In this document: piece after piece, positions 42,813 through 51,862 of the stretch
Layout: each line of letters opens with the position of its first letter
How positions within the stretch are numbered: the stretch's first letter is position 1
From: Paenibacillus endoradicis
Lineage (GTDB): Bacteria > Bacillota > Bacilli > Paenibacillales > Paenibacillaceae
Direction of reading: 5' to 3'
NCBI RefSeq assembly: GCF_024721975.1
Contig: NZ_JANQBB010000005.1
Coordinates: forward strand, 62,001 to 126,000
DNA length: 64,000 nucleotides
Program-made: the position numbers and the translations under genes
The notes under the pieces: generated by a model
Told to the model about the DNA's origin: nothing
What the model saw: the letters and a program-made list of their open reading frames with translations, nothing else
Databases searched by the model: none

Positions 42813-43919
42813 ATGCGTCTTCTCACAATAAAGCAATGTAAGCCAGGTATGAGGCTAGCAAAAAAGATATTTTCAGAGGACGGTATCGTACTTCTCGGCA
42901 ACGAGATGGAACTGACTCAAAGATTAATATCTCGTTTAGAGGCTTGTAATGTGCAATACGTATATATCCAAGATCCTCGGACAGAAGATATTGATCATTC
43001 GCCATTAATAAGTGAAGATACTTTTCGCATTGCGGTGAAAGAAATCCGTAAAAATTTTGCTGCCATGATGATACCTGCTCCATCACATAAACCGATTAGG
43101 CGGCCATTTATAGCTAAACCACTTAAAGAAATGATGGGTCTAATTATTGACGATTTATCCGATAATAAGGATGCTATGATTATGTTAATGAACATGGGCA
43201 TCGTTGATCATTATTTGTACCAGCATTCTTTAAATGTATGTGTTTATACGACATTGTTAGGAATGAGTCATGGTTATTCCCGAGATGAAGTTATCCATCT
43301 GGGATTAGGTGCTTTACTACACGATATCGGTAAAACGCAAGTTGCTATTGATATATTGAAGAAGCCTCACTCTTTGACAAAGGAAGAATATGAAGAGATG
43401 AAGCTACATACGACCAAAGGATTTGAACTGTTAAAAGATGAACCGAATTTCCCGCTTTCTATTGCCCATTGTGCTTTCCAACATCATGAGCGAATTGATG
43501 GAAGTGGTTATCCTCGAGGTTTATCGAATAATGAAATTCTGGAGCATGCAAAATGGATTGGCATCGTGGATTCCTATGATGCGATGACAACAAGCCGTAT
43601 ATATAGTAGCCCGATGCTCCCTCATGATGCAATGGAACGATTATATGCCGGTTCTGGAACATTATATGAACAATGGATGCTTGCTCATTTTCGTGATAAA
43701 GTAGTAATCTATCCTGTAGGAATTTCAGTAAAACTTAGTACAGGTGAATTTGGTGTAGTAACCAATTATAATGCTAGTTACCCTCATCGTCCCATCGTTC
43801 GTGTTCTAATGAATGAAGCGGGAGAAGATCTTAGTATGCCATATGAAATCGATATGTCTACTAGTTTAAGTACGATGATTATAGCTGTGAATGAAGACGA
43901 TATTTCTATTAAGAAATAA
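42813..43919 (+). CDS. HD-GYP domain protein with canonical motif
   Basis: 368 residues. The N-terminal ~120 residues are similar in style to the HD-GYP protein at 36953 (CKPGMRLAKKIFSEDGIVLLG). The HD motif is LLHDIGKTQV, and the GYP motif HHERIDGSGYPRG is complete, so metal-dependent hydrolysis of cyclic-di-GMP is likely. There is no receiver or sensor domain. A ~50-residue tail follows the catalytic domain. GAAGGGATCGG precedes the ATG. Together with its paralogue it brackets the molybdenum-cofactor genes. Confidence 0.9.
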   Translation: MRLLTIKQCKPGMRLAKKIFSEDGIVLLGNEMELTQRLISRLEACNVQYVYIQDPRTEDIDHSPLISEDTFRIAVKEIRKNFAAMMIPAPSHKPIRRPFIAKPLKEMMGLIIDDLSDNKDAMIMLMNMGIVDHYLYQHSLNVCVYTTLLGMSHGYSRDEVIHLGLGALLHDIGKTQVAIDILKKPHSLTKEEYEEMKLHTTKGFELLKDEPNFPLSIAHCAFQHHERIDGSGYPRGLSNNEILEHAKWIGIVDSYDAMTTSRIYSSPMLPHDAMERLYAGSGTLYEQWMLAHFRDKVVIYPVGISVKLSTGEFGVVTNYNASYPHRPIVRVLMNEAGEDLSMPYEIDMSTSLSTMIIAVNEDDISIKK

Positions 43920-44010
43920 GCATTTGCATAGTTTGCGAGATGATTCAGCCTCCGTAGAACATTACTAATTTCGTGATTAGTTAATATGAGATTTTAATAT
44001 AGGATGCTGG

Positions 44011-44041
44011 AAGACCGCCTCGAAACAAGGCGGTCTTCTTG
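44011..44041 (+). terminator. Terminator after the HD-GYP gene
   Basis: Perfect GC-rich arms AAGACCGCCT / AGGCGGTCTT with a 7-base loop, followed by CTTGTT. Confidence 0.8.
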
Positions 44042-44151
44042 TTGAGAGTTGAAAAAATATGAATTTACATATTGAGTTTGCTTCTATATCTATAGACCCT
44101 TACAATATATATGAATAGAAAAGTAAAAAAGGTTAAGGTGCGATTACAATA

Positions 44152-45267
44152 ATGAATCAATTACTATTACCAATGTCTCCGACAAATGATCCTTGGGAGG
44201 CAATACATTCGTTACAAAAATATGGTAGACATCGATTAACTAGTGTAGAGATGACCGTAACCAATCTTTGCAATATGCGTTGTGAGCATTGCGCGGTTGG
44301 GGATACATTAGTTATGAAGGAACCTACGAAAATTCCATTAGACCTAATGCTGAAAAGACTTGATGAAGTGAAAGAACTTCAGACAATTAGTATTACTGGT
44401 GGAGAGCCAACGTTTGCTCAGAAAACGGTAGATGAATATATCGTTCCACTTCTTCAATATGCTAGAAGTAGAGGCATCCGTTCTCAAATTAATTCCAATG
44501 TGACACTTCCATTCAAGCGCTATGAAAAAATAGCACAATACCTTGATGTTATGCATATTTCTTTCAATTATACAGAAGCAAAAGATTTTCATGAAGTTGG
44601 TTTTGCAAAAGCGGGTCACTCTGTTCCGCTGGAAGCAGCAACGAAGCTATACAATCAAATGATTGATAATGCTAAAAGGTTAAGTGATGCTGGTGTGCTA
44701 GTCTCAGCTGAATCGATGATTAATTATCGAACGCATGAGAAAATCGATCGGATTCATGAATTAATCGTTGAGATGGGATGTCAACGTCATGAAGTTCATC
44801 CGATGTATCCAAGCTCATTCGCTAAAGATTTGCCCGCAATTACAAAAGACGAGATGCGTGCAGCTATCGAGTTGCTACTAAATACTAGAGATCAATCGAT
44901 TTGGATGCTTTTCGGTACATTACCATTTTATCATTGCAGTAATATTGTAGAGGAAAGACAATTACTAACTCGTCTTAATCATGAACCTAACGTATCAGTT
45001 CGTAATGACCCTGATGGTCGTAATCGATTGAATGTGAACTTGTTCACAGGAGAAGTTTTCGTAACAGACTTTTCAGATGTTCCTTCGTTCGGAAGTATAT
45101 ATAAGGAGCCTCTTGATCATATTTTTGAGCAATGGTTAGATCATCCTTTAGCTAAAAGTGTGAATTGTCATTGCCCTGCTGTTTCATGTAGCGGTCCAAA
45201 TTTATTAGTGAAAGATATGTACTATAAGGATGATAATTTCCTTCTACGTAAGGCGATTATTGATTAA
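44152..45267 (+). CDS. yfkAB: Radical SAM/CxCxxxxC motif protein YfkAB
   Basis: 371 residues. The radical-SAM cluster is CNMRCEHC (CxxxCxxC), followed by ITGGEPTF. The family-defining C-terminal CHCPAVSC (CxCxxxxC) is present near residue 344. B. subtilis yfkA and yfkB are one gene of this type. The reaction catalysed is unknown; the C-terminal cysteines suggest a second metal site. No peptide or maturase partner is adjacent. The gene is followed after 20 bases by an AI-2E family transporter, possibly co-transcribed. Confidence 0.92.
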   Translation: MNQLLLPMSPTNDPWEAIHSLQKYGRHRLTSVEMTVTNLCNMRCEHCAVGDTLVMKEPTKIPLDLMLKRLDEVKELQTISITGGEPTFAQKTVDEYIVPLLQYARSRGIRSQINSNVTLPFKRYEKIAQYLDVMHISFNYTEAKDFHEVGFAKAGHSVPLEAATKLYNQMIDNAKRLSDAGVLVSAESMINYRTHEKIDRIHELIVEMGCQRHEVHPMYPSSFAKDLPAITKDEMRAAIELLLNTRDQSIWMLFGTLPFYHCSNIVEERQLLTRLNHEPNVSVRNDPDGRNRLNVNLFTGEVFVTDFSDVPSFGSIYKEPLDHIFEQWLDHPLAKSVNCHCPAVSCSGPNLLVKDMYYKDDNFLLRKAIID

Positions 45268-45287
45268 TTTGATGAGGATGTGATACT

Positions 45288-46319
45288 TTGTCAGTTCGTG
45301 CGATGCTTTCAATTGCTGTTGCTCTAGGTTTGCTCTATTTATCGTTTACAGTAGGAGCTCCGTTTCTACTTGCGCTGATCGTGGCAATATTTCTAGAGCC
45401 GCTTAATAAATTGTTTATGACAAAGCTTCGTATGCCACGTTTAGTAGCGGCGATTATCTCCTGTACATTGTTTACGGTCGGTTTACTTGGATTAATGTTT
45501 CTAATTGGACTTAAAGTGCTCAATGAAGTTATTGCTTTTGTTGAGAAGTTACCACGGTATTTCTCAAACTTAAGTGGTATGACCGATGACTTACTAGGTC
45601 AATTAAGAAAATCATACGAAAATTTACCGCCAGAAGTCGTTGAGTCACTTGAAAAATACATGACAACGATTATCGATTGGTTAACAAAAGCGGCAATGGG
45701 TCTATCAGGTAAATTGGGATCTGCACTTTCTGCATTGCCAAGTATGTTTATATTCTTTATCGTGTTCATTGTTGCTGTGTATATGTTAAGTTTCGGGCTG
45801 CACACATTGAAACAATCTGTTATCTCCTTTTTCCATGAAGAGTCTCATGATAAAGTAACGACTGTATTAGATAGCTTGAAAGTATCCATCTTTGGGTTTT
45901 TACGTTCTCAAATTATTTTAAGTGCTATGACTTACGTGCTTTCACTAGTTGGATTATTAATTCTCGATATAAAGTATCCACTTGCAATTGCTTTACTTAT
46001 TATTATTGTTGATATATTGCCAATTTTGGGTACAGGTTCTGTACTCGTACCGTGGGCAATATACTGTCTATTCGTTGGTGATATTTTTACAGCGATCGGA
46101 TTAGTATTACTATTCGTAGTGATTACTGTATTCAGACGTACAGTAGAACCGAAGATTCTCGGTGATGCAGTAGGGATAGGCGCGTTATCTGTACTAATTA
46201 GTTTATATGTAGGACTAGAACTTGTTGGCGTAATAGGTGTTTTCCTTGGCCCACTTGTTGTCATTATCTACTCAGCTTGTAAAAAGGCAGGTATTATACC
46301 ATCATCGATTAAACTGTAA
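45288..46319 (+). CDS. AI-2E/PerM family transporter
   Basis: 343 residues with about eight membrane helices. The central soluble insertion at about 75-145 (EKLPRYFSNLSGMTDDLLGQL) and the LPILGTGSVLVPWAIY and SVLISLYVGLELVGVIGVFLGPLV segments are typical of the family. Members have been linked to autoinducer-2 export or sodium/proton exchange. TTG 45288 lies nine bases after GAGGA and is accepted as start; ATG 45303 is the alternative. Substrate unknown. Confidence 0.88.
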   Translation: MSVRAMLSIAVALGLLYLSFTVGAPFLLALIVAIFLEPLNKLFMTKLRMPRLVAAIISCTLFTVGLLGLMFLIGLKVLNEVIAFVEKLPRYFSNLSGMTDDLLGQLRKSYENLPPEVVESLEKYMTTIIDWLTKAAMGLSGKLGSALSALPSMFIFFIVFIVAVYMLSFGLHTLKQSVISFFHEESHDKVTTVLDSLKVSIFGFLRSQIILSAMTYVLSLVGLLILDIKYPLAIALLIIIVDILPILGTGSVLVPWAIYCLFVGDIFTAIGLVLLFVVITVFRRTVEPKILGDAVGIGALSVLISLYVGLELVGVIGVFLGPLVVIIYSACKKAGIIPSSIKL

Positions 46320-46360
46320 GTGCTTTTTGAACAACCTCGTAAATTGCAACCTCTATAAGG

Positions 46361-46413
46361 TAGGCGTAGGAATGCTCTTTGAAAAAAGTTCATGCCTACG
46401 CCTATTGTTTTTG
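46361..46413 (+). terminator. Terminator after the AI-2E family gene
   Basis: Arms TAGGCGTAGG / CCTACGCCTA around a ~20-base loop, then TTGTTTTTG. Confidence 0.8.
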
Positions 46414-46426
46414 TCAGATGACAAAA
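46409..46426. promoter_or_regulatory. Perfect palindrome in the promoter region of the glycosylation operon
   Basis: Arms TTTTGTCA / TGACAAAA around GA. It overlaps the terminator T-run and a possible -35 (TTGTCA); a TATAGT follows at 46432. Could be an operator; unproven. Confidence 0.4.
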
Positions 46427-46473
46427 CATGGTATAGTGTATATAGCAAAACTAGATGAAAAGGAGTAAATCAG

Positions 46474-49400
46474 ATGTCCGATTTGCGATTGAAGTCAACT
46501 AGCCATTCATTAGTAAGATTATTATTGTTAGTTTTTGTGATAGGTTTAGGCTTATTCGTTGCTGCACCTGTATTTGCAGCTGAAGCTGAAGCCGATCCGA
46601 AAATATCGATATTGATCCCATTGATTGCTATTTTTCTATTTTGCATGATGAGTGCGATAGTTCATCAAATATGGTTTCGTGATAGTAAGTTATTAGAGAA
46701 AAAGTTAATATTGAAAAAGACTACGATCATTTGGACTAGCATTTTAATAGGTCTAGCACTTAGATTATGGCTTGCCGCTACGAATAGCGGTTATGTTAAT
46801 GACCTATCATTATTTCACTATTGGGGAAATTACGCATACTCTGCCGGTATGCATCAGTTCTATCATGGAGATTTCTTTGTCGATTATCCACCTGGGTACA
46901 TCTATGTACTGTACATCGTTGCATGGCTAGGTGATATGTTAAATATCGACTATGGAAGCATGGGTTTTCTGATCCTTTACAAGTTGCCTGCAATTATTGC
47001 AGACGTTGTAGCTTCCTTATTAATATTCAAATTAGCAAATAAAAAATTATCGATGCCGATTTCATTAGGGCTTATGCTTATATATTGGTTTAATCCTGTT
47101 GTACTAATAGATGGTGCAGTATGGGGTCAAGTTGATTCTATATTTGCATTAGTACTTGTATTAAGCATTGCGTTCTTTATTGATAAAAGAATTGCCGCTG
47201 CTTCTGTTACTTTTGCCTTTGCGGCACTTATAAAGCCACAAGCGTTTATCTTTATGCCGATTGTTCTATTGGCATTATGGTATGGACGTAGTTGGAGAAA
47301 TGTAGTGATTAGTGCTGCATATGGTTTTGGAACATTTTTATTGTTAGCGTTGCCTCTATTTTTACAGGGGAATGGTTTGATTCAATTAATTGATCTTTAT
47401 AAAGGAACATTATCTTCGTATGCTTACGGAAGCTTGAATGCATTTAATCTTTACTCATTATTTGGTTATAACTGGGTTGAGTTAGATGCAAAAATGTTAG
47501 GTATCACATTGAAAGTTTGGGGAAATGTAGGCATAGTTGTAGCAGTGTTGTATGCTGCTTGGCTCGGACTACGAAGTAAAGTAAAACTTGAACAGCTGTA
47601 TTTCATCGCAGCTTCGTTAATTGGGATTGTATTTATTCTTGTCACGAAAATGCATGAACGGTATATGTTTGTCATTATTATTTTGCTAATTATGGCATTC
47701 ATTCAACATCAGGATCGGAGATTATTACATCTGATCTATGGTTTCACCATTACGAATACATTGAATTTATATGATGCATTGGCATTTAGTCCAACGACTT
47801 CGTTTGTTCCTAATGATGGAGTAGCTATTCTTTGTGCAACAGGCAATATCATCTTGCTCATATACATGCTTTATATTGGCGTTGATCTATATATTCGTGG
47901 TCGAACATTGAATATAAATGCTCGCGATGAACAATTGAGACTGCAACATGCAGCAGAAATTGTAACTGCAGATGTACTGGATAAGCATGAAATGCAACCA
48001 CCGCGTCGCTGGTACGATATCGGTATGAAGCGGAAAGACTGGATTATTGTAGCGATTGTTACGGTAATCTATGGGATTGTAGCTTTTATTAATCTTGGGG
48101 ATATGAAGTCTCCCAAAACAGTGTGGGAACCGACAGTTGTCGGTGAATCCGTCATATTCGATCTAGGGACTTCTCAGCCGATTGAGCGAATTACAAGTTT
48201 TGGTGGAGTAGGCAGTGGAGAATATAGTTATTCATTTGCCAATGAGTTAGGTGAATGGTCGAATGAAGTTATCGTTACACATGATCATGTAGCCGTATTC
48301 GCTTGGCATGAAGAAAATATTATGCAAGATGTAACATATGTAAAACTTACAGCAACGCAACTAGGCTTCCGTTTACATGAGTTAGGTATTTATGTTCAAG
48401 GATCTTCAGAACCAACTCCAGTAACAATTGTTGAAAATACGAATAATGATACGAAGGCAACACATTTAATCGATGAGCAGCAGCTAGCACAATATCACCA
48501 TACGTATAAAAGTGGTAGCTACTTCGATGAAGTGTACCATGCTCGTACTGCTTACGAGAATATCGAAGGAATTAAAGCATATGAAAGTACGCATCCGCCT
48601 TTAGGTAAAATACTTATTGCACTGGGCATTCAGTTATTTGGTTTTGGACCATTTGGCTGGAGATTTATGGGTACATTGTTTGGTGTGTTGATGTTACCTG
48701 TTATGTACTTCATAGCTAAGGCAATTTTGCGTAAAACTGTGTATGCTACAGGAGCGATCATTTTACTTGCAGTAGATTTTATGCACTTCACGCAGACAAG
48801 AATAGCAACTATTGATGTATATGCAGTATTCTTCATCATGCTAATGTTCTTCTTCATGAATCAATACGCCTCACTCAATTTCTATCGAGAACGGCTCAGA
48901 TATACATGGATACCATTAGGACTAGCCGGATTATGTTTTGGACTGGGAGTAGCGTCAAAATGGATTGTACTATATGGTGGGGCAGGTCTAGCTATAATGC
49001 TAGCGATCGTATTATGGCGTAGATATCAACAATATCGCGGAGCGAAACTTCTACTTGCAGAAGGTAAACAACTGAAAGTTGAATATATCGCACAACTAAC
49101 TACAATTAAACAGAAATTTGTTCCGTACACGGTGTATACACTATTGATTTGTATCGTATTCTATATTGGTGTGCCAGCGCTCATCTATGCATTGTCCAAT
49201 ATTCCAATCCTGACAGTATTACCATCAGGATATACATGGCAAGCTTTAGTGGATTATCAAGTCAATATGTTCAATTACCATAGCAATCTAGTGTCTTCTC
49301 ATCCATTCTCCTCAACTTGGTGGGAGTGGCCATTTATGAAGCGTCCTGTTTGGTACTATGTGGACAGTGAAACAGCTACAGGATTACGTTCTACTATAGT

Positions 49401-49779
49401 AGCTTTAGGGAACCCGATTATTTGGTGGAGTGGTATATTTGCGATGATCGCTACGATCTTTATTAGTATTCGCAAAAAAGAATATATGGCGATGATGTTA
49501 TTTATTGCGTACGGTTCGCAATACATTCCTTGGATGTTAGTCCCAAGGGAAACGTTCCTTTATCATTATTTTGCGATGGTACCATTCATCATTGTTAGCA
49601 TTATGTATATTGCAAAATATATTGAAGAGAAAGAAAGATGGGGCAAGATCGGAAGAAATGTATTTATAGCGATCGCCGTCTTCCTATTCATATTATTCTA
49701 TCCCGCATTATCAGGAGCAGTAGTTTCAGAGCAATTTGTTAATGAATATTTGAGATGGTTCCCTTCTTGGTTATTCTAG
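46474..49779 (+). CDS. Double GT-C membrane glycosyltransferase (N-terminal GT-C plus PMT-type domain)
   Basis: 1101 residues. The signal-like N-terminus ends APVFAAEAEA. A first GT-C-type unit covers about 45-490, with acidic first loop NDLSLFHYWGNYAYSAG and VDYPPGYIYVLY. A soluble beta domain at about 543-665 resembles a discoidin/F5-8C fold (FDLGTSQPIERI, YVKLTATQLGFRLHELGIY). A PMT/GT39-type unit at about 680-1100 has YFDEVYHARTAYE and THPPLGK. GT-C enzymes transfer a sugar from a polyprenyl-phosphate donor on the outer face of the membrane. The next two genes encode the donor synthase and flippase. The acceptor, perhaps teichoic acid or protein, is unknown. Confidence 0.88.
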   Translation: MSDLRLKSTSHSLVRLLLLVFVIGLGLFVAAPVFAAEAEADPKISILIPLIAIFLFCMMSAIVHQIWFRDSKLLEKKLILKKTTIIWTSILIGLALRLWLAATNSGYVNDLSLFHYWGNYAYSAGMHQFYHGDFFVDYPPGYIYVLYIVAWLGDMLNIDYGSMGFLILYKLPAIIADVVASLLIFKLANKKLSMPISLGLMLIYWFNPVVLIDGAVWGQVDSIFALVLVLSIAFFIDKRIAAASVTFAFAALIKPQAFIFMPIVLLALWYGRSWRNVVISAAYGFGTFLLLALPLFLQGNGLIQLIDLYKGTLSSYAYGSLNAFNLYSLFGYNWVELDAKMLGITLKVWGNVGIVVAVLYAAWLGLRSKVKLEQLYFIAASLIGIVFILVTKMHERYMFVIIILLIMAFIQHQDRRLLHLIYGFTITNTLNLYDALAFSPTTSFVPNDGVAILCATGNIILLIYMLYIGVDLYIRGRTLNINARDEQLRLQHAAEIVTADVLDKHEMQPPRRWYDIGMKRKDWIIVAIVTVIYGIVAFINLGDMKSPKTVWEPTVVGESVIFDLGTSQPIERITSFGGVGSGEYSYSFANELGEWSNEVIVTHDHVAVFAWHEENIMQDVTYVKLTATQLGFRLHELGIYVQGSSEPTPVTIVENTNNDTKATHLIDEQQLAQYHHTYKSGSYFDEVYHARTAYENIEGIKAYESTHPPLGKILIALGIQLFGFGPFGWRFMGTLFGVLMLPVMYFIAKAILRKTVYATGAIILLAVDFMHFTQTRIATIDVYAVFFIMLMFFFMNQYASLNFYRERLRYTWIPLGLAGLCFGLGVASKWIVLYGGAGLAIMLAIVLWRRYQQYRGAKLLLAEGKQLKVEYIAQLTTIKQKFVPYTVYTLLICIVFYIGVPALIYALSNIPILTVLPSGYTWQALVDYQVNMFNYHSNLVSSHPFSSTWWEWPFMKRPVWYYVDSETATGLRSTIVALGNPIIWWSGIFAMIATIFISIRKKEYMAMMLFIAYGSQYIPWMLVPRETFLYHYFAMVPFIIVSIMYIAKYIEEKERWGKIGRNVFIAIAVFLFILFYPALSGAVVSEQFVNEYLRWFPSWLF

Positions 49780-49812
49780 TCATTAAGTAACGATATAGAT
49801 TGGAGATAAGGC

Positions 49813-50808
49813 ATGTCTACTCGATCAGTTATGTACAGTGTTATTGTACCTATGTTCAACGAGGAAGAAGTAATTACTACGACATTTGAACGACTTACAG
49901 AAGTAATGAAGCAAACGAATGAAAGTTACGAGTTAATCTTCGTTAATGATGGGAGTAGAGATGCTTCAGCAACGATTATATCTGAACTAGCTAATAAACA
50001 TGATGAAGTTGTATTGATTGATTTTTCTCGCAATTTTGGTCATCAGATTGCGATTACTGCAGGGATGGATTATGCGAATGGTCAGGCGATTATTATTATC
50101 GATGCTGACCTTCAAGATCCACCTGAAGTGATGTTAATGATGATTGAGAAGTGGAAGCAAGGGTACGAAGTTGTTTACGGTAAACGTATTAAACGTAAAG
50201 GTGAAACTTGGTTTAAGAAATCTACAGCTAAGTTATTCTATCGTATATTAAGAATGATGACGAATGTAGAAGTTCCAACAGATACTGGAGATTTCCGCTT
50301 AATAGATCGAAAAGTTTGTGATGTTCTAAAAAGTTTGAAGGAAAAAAATCGGTTCGTTCGTGGATTGATTAGTTGGGTTGGCTTCAAGCAAACAAGTGTA
50401 GAATTTGTTCGAGAAGAACGTTTTGCTGGTGTTACCAAATATCCATTGAAACGAATGATCAGCTTTGCGTTAGATGCTATTACATCATTTTCGTACAAGC
50501 CTTTGCGTATTGCTACATACGTAGGCTTCCTTATCTCTCTTTTTAGTTTTATTTATTTAATCGTTGTACTATATCAACGGGTTTTCACCGATTCAACAGA
50601 AGCGGGTTGGGCAAGTATTATTGCGCTTAATTTACTATTCAATGGGATTATCTTGATTTTGCTAGGGGTTATCGGAGAATATATTGGACGAATTTACGAT
50701 GAATCCAAAAATCGTCCATTATATATCGTTCGAGAAGTCGTGTCTCAAGATAATATATCTCAACCAACTGTGAAACGAAGTATGGAGAAACGTGAGCAAG
50801 ATGAATGA
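49813..50808 (+). CDS. Polyprenyl-phosphate glycosyltransferase, GT2 (GtrB/CsbB/DPM1-like)
   Basis: 331 residues. A GT-A domain has VPMFNEEE, FVNDGSRDAS and the metal-binding DADLQDPPE; GDFRLIDRKV and RFVRGLISW follow. Two C-terminal membrane helices (about 235-258 and 270-295) match GtrB/CsbB. Such enzymes make polyprenyl-phosphate-sugar on the cytoplasmic face. It lies between the double GT-C and GtrA genes, overlapping the latter by 17 bases, which gives the complete three-part scheme of synthesis, flipping and transfer. The sugar is not predictable. Confidence 0.9.
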   Translation: MSTRSVMYSVIVPMFNEEEVITTTFERLTEVMKQTNESYELIFVNDGSRDASATIISELANKHDEVVLIDFSRNFGHQIAITAGMDYANGQAIIIIDADLQDPPEVMLMMIEKWKQGYEVVYGKRIKRKGETWFKKSTAKLFYRILRMMTNVEVPTDTGDFRLIDRKVCDVLKSLKEKNRFVRGLISWVGFKQTSVEFVREERFAGVTKYPLKRMISFALDAITSFSYKPLRIATYVGFLISLFSFIYLIVVLYQRVFTDSTEAGWASIIALNLLFNGIILILLGVIGEYIGRIYDESKNRPLYIVREVVSQDNISQPTVKRSMEKREQDE

Positions 50809-51253
50809 TCAAGAACAAGCTGCTCTAATGGATTCGGAAAAGTATGCTAAGACGATAAGTAGAAAGTCACTTAAGCAGTTCATTATTTTTGGCATAGTGG
50901 GCGTCAGTAACACTGTAGTGGATCTAATTATATTTTGGCTTCTTATTCAGTCATCTCTACATTATATTATTGCAAATATCGTTGCTTATAGTGTAGGGAT
51001 GTTGAATAGTTACCTTTGGAATAGCGCAATTACTTTTAAGAGTAAACATCGGAAAAATGAAATTGTCGCAGTAAAACGTATAGTAAAATTTATTATTTGG
51101 AATGGATTGATGTTGCTATTATCAAGTGCACTGATCTACGTAGTCGTTGAGTTCATGCATTGGCACGCTCTAATTAGTAAATTAGTGGTTACGGTATTTA
51201 TTCTTGTGGTCCAGTTTCTCGGTAGTAAGAAGTGGGTATTCAAGCAAGAATAA
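50792..51253 (+). CDS. GtrA family membrane protein (probable polyprenyl-phosphate-sugar flippase)
   Basis: 153 residues with four membrane helices. Family marks are KQFIIFGIVGVSNTVVDLIIF, YSVGMLNSYLWN and the C-terminal FLGSKKWVF. GtrA/GtcA proteins are thought to flip the lipid-linked sugar made by the GT2 partner. The start may be GTG 50792 or ATG 50801; the ribosome site GGAG at 50784-50787 does not decide clearly. The overlap with the GT2 gene indicates translational coupling. Confidence 0.88.
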   Translation: MSKMNDQEQAALMDSEKYAKTISRKSLKQFIIFGIVGVSNTVVDLIIFWLLIQSSLHYIIANIVAYSVGMLNSYLWNSAITFKSKHRKNEIVAVKRIVKFIIWNGLMLLLSSALIYVVVEFMHWHALISKLVVTVFILVVQFLGSKKWVFKQE

Positions 51254-51305
51254 TGTGAAATTGATCTTTAGAATAATTATCATGCCTATTTTTCGAACAT
51301 AGGTC

Positions 51306-51333
51306 ACCAACCTCTAGGTACTTACATATGATA
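51306..51333 (+). promoter_or_regulatory. Sigma-K-like promoter of gerE
   Basis: AC at 51306-51307, a 17-base spacer, then CATATGATA at 51325-51333, matching the sigma-K -10 consensus CATAnnnTA. This fits mother-cell-specific expression late in sporulation, as for B. subtilis gerE. Confidence 0.6.
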
Positions 51334-51395
51334 TGTTGACTGTATCCCTTGACCTTGGTATTACACAAAACCCTGGCAAGGAGGGGTGAAACACA

Positions 51396-51620
51396 TTGAA
51401 GCAAAACGACCACAAAAGCAAATTTTTACTAACGAATCGCGAGCGAGAAGTATTCGAATTATTAGTTCAAGACAAAACAACTAGAGATATTGCTCAACAA
51501 CTTTTCATTAGTGAGAAAACCGTGAGAAATCACATTTCCAATGTTATGCAAAAACTTAACGTAAAAGGTCGTTCGCAAGCAGTTGTTGAGTTAATTAAGA
51601 TGGGAGAGCTTCAGATATAA
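51396..51620 (+). CDS. gerE: Spore germination/late mother-cell transcription factor GerE
   Basis: 74 residues, the same length as B. subtilis GerE, and nearly entirely a LuxR/GerE helix-turn-helix: LLTNREREVFELLVQDKTT, FISEKTVRNHISNVMQKL and GRSQAVVELIKMGEL. It lacks a receiver domain. GerE activates and represses spore-coat genes in the mother cell together with sigma-K. The TTG start follows AAGGAGGGG. The upstream sequence has a sigma-K-like promoter and a terminator follows, so it is monocistronic. Its presence identifies the host as a spore former. Confidence 0.95.
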   Translation: MKQNDHKSKFLLTNREREVFELLVQDKTTRDIAQQLFISEKTVRNHISNVMQKLNVKGRSQAVVELIKMGELQI

Positions 51621-51683
51621 TTGTGAAGTGTTCCCATACTCTATATGGCTCAAATGATATGCAATGTGAAGGAGCAGATTGAG

Positions 51684-51735
51684 GACAGTATGTTGTTATT
51701 ATGAAAATAATAATGATAACTGTCTTTTTTTTATT
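51684..51735 (+). terminator. Terminator after gerE
   Basis: Arms GACAGT / ACTGTC closing an AT-rich inner hairpin (ATTAT / ATAAT), followed by eight Ts. Confidence 0.75.
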
Positions 51736-51862
51736 TTAATCCAAAATTATTACAATAATGAATTTTTATAGCAAAAACACAAAATGTGACATTTATGTGT
51801 TAATATAAGGAAGAGTTTTGATTGTTAATGATGTTACATATATGGATTTTAGGAGAGTAGCT

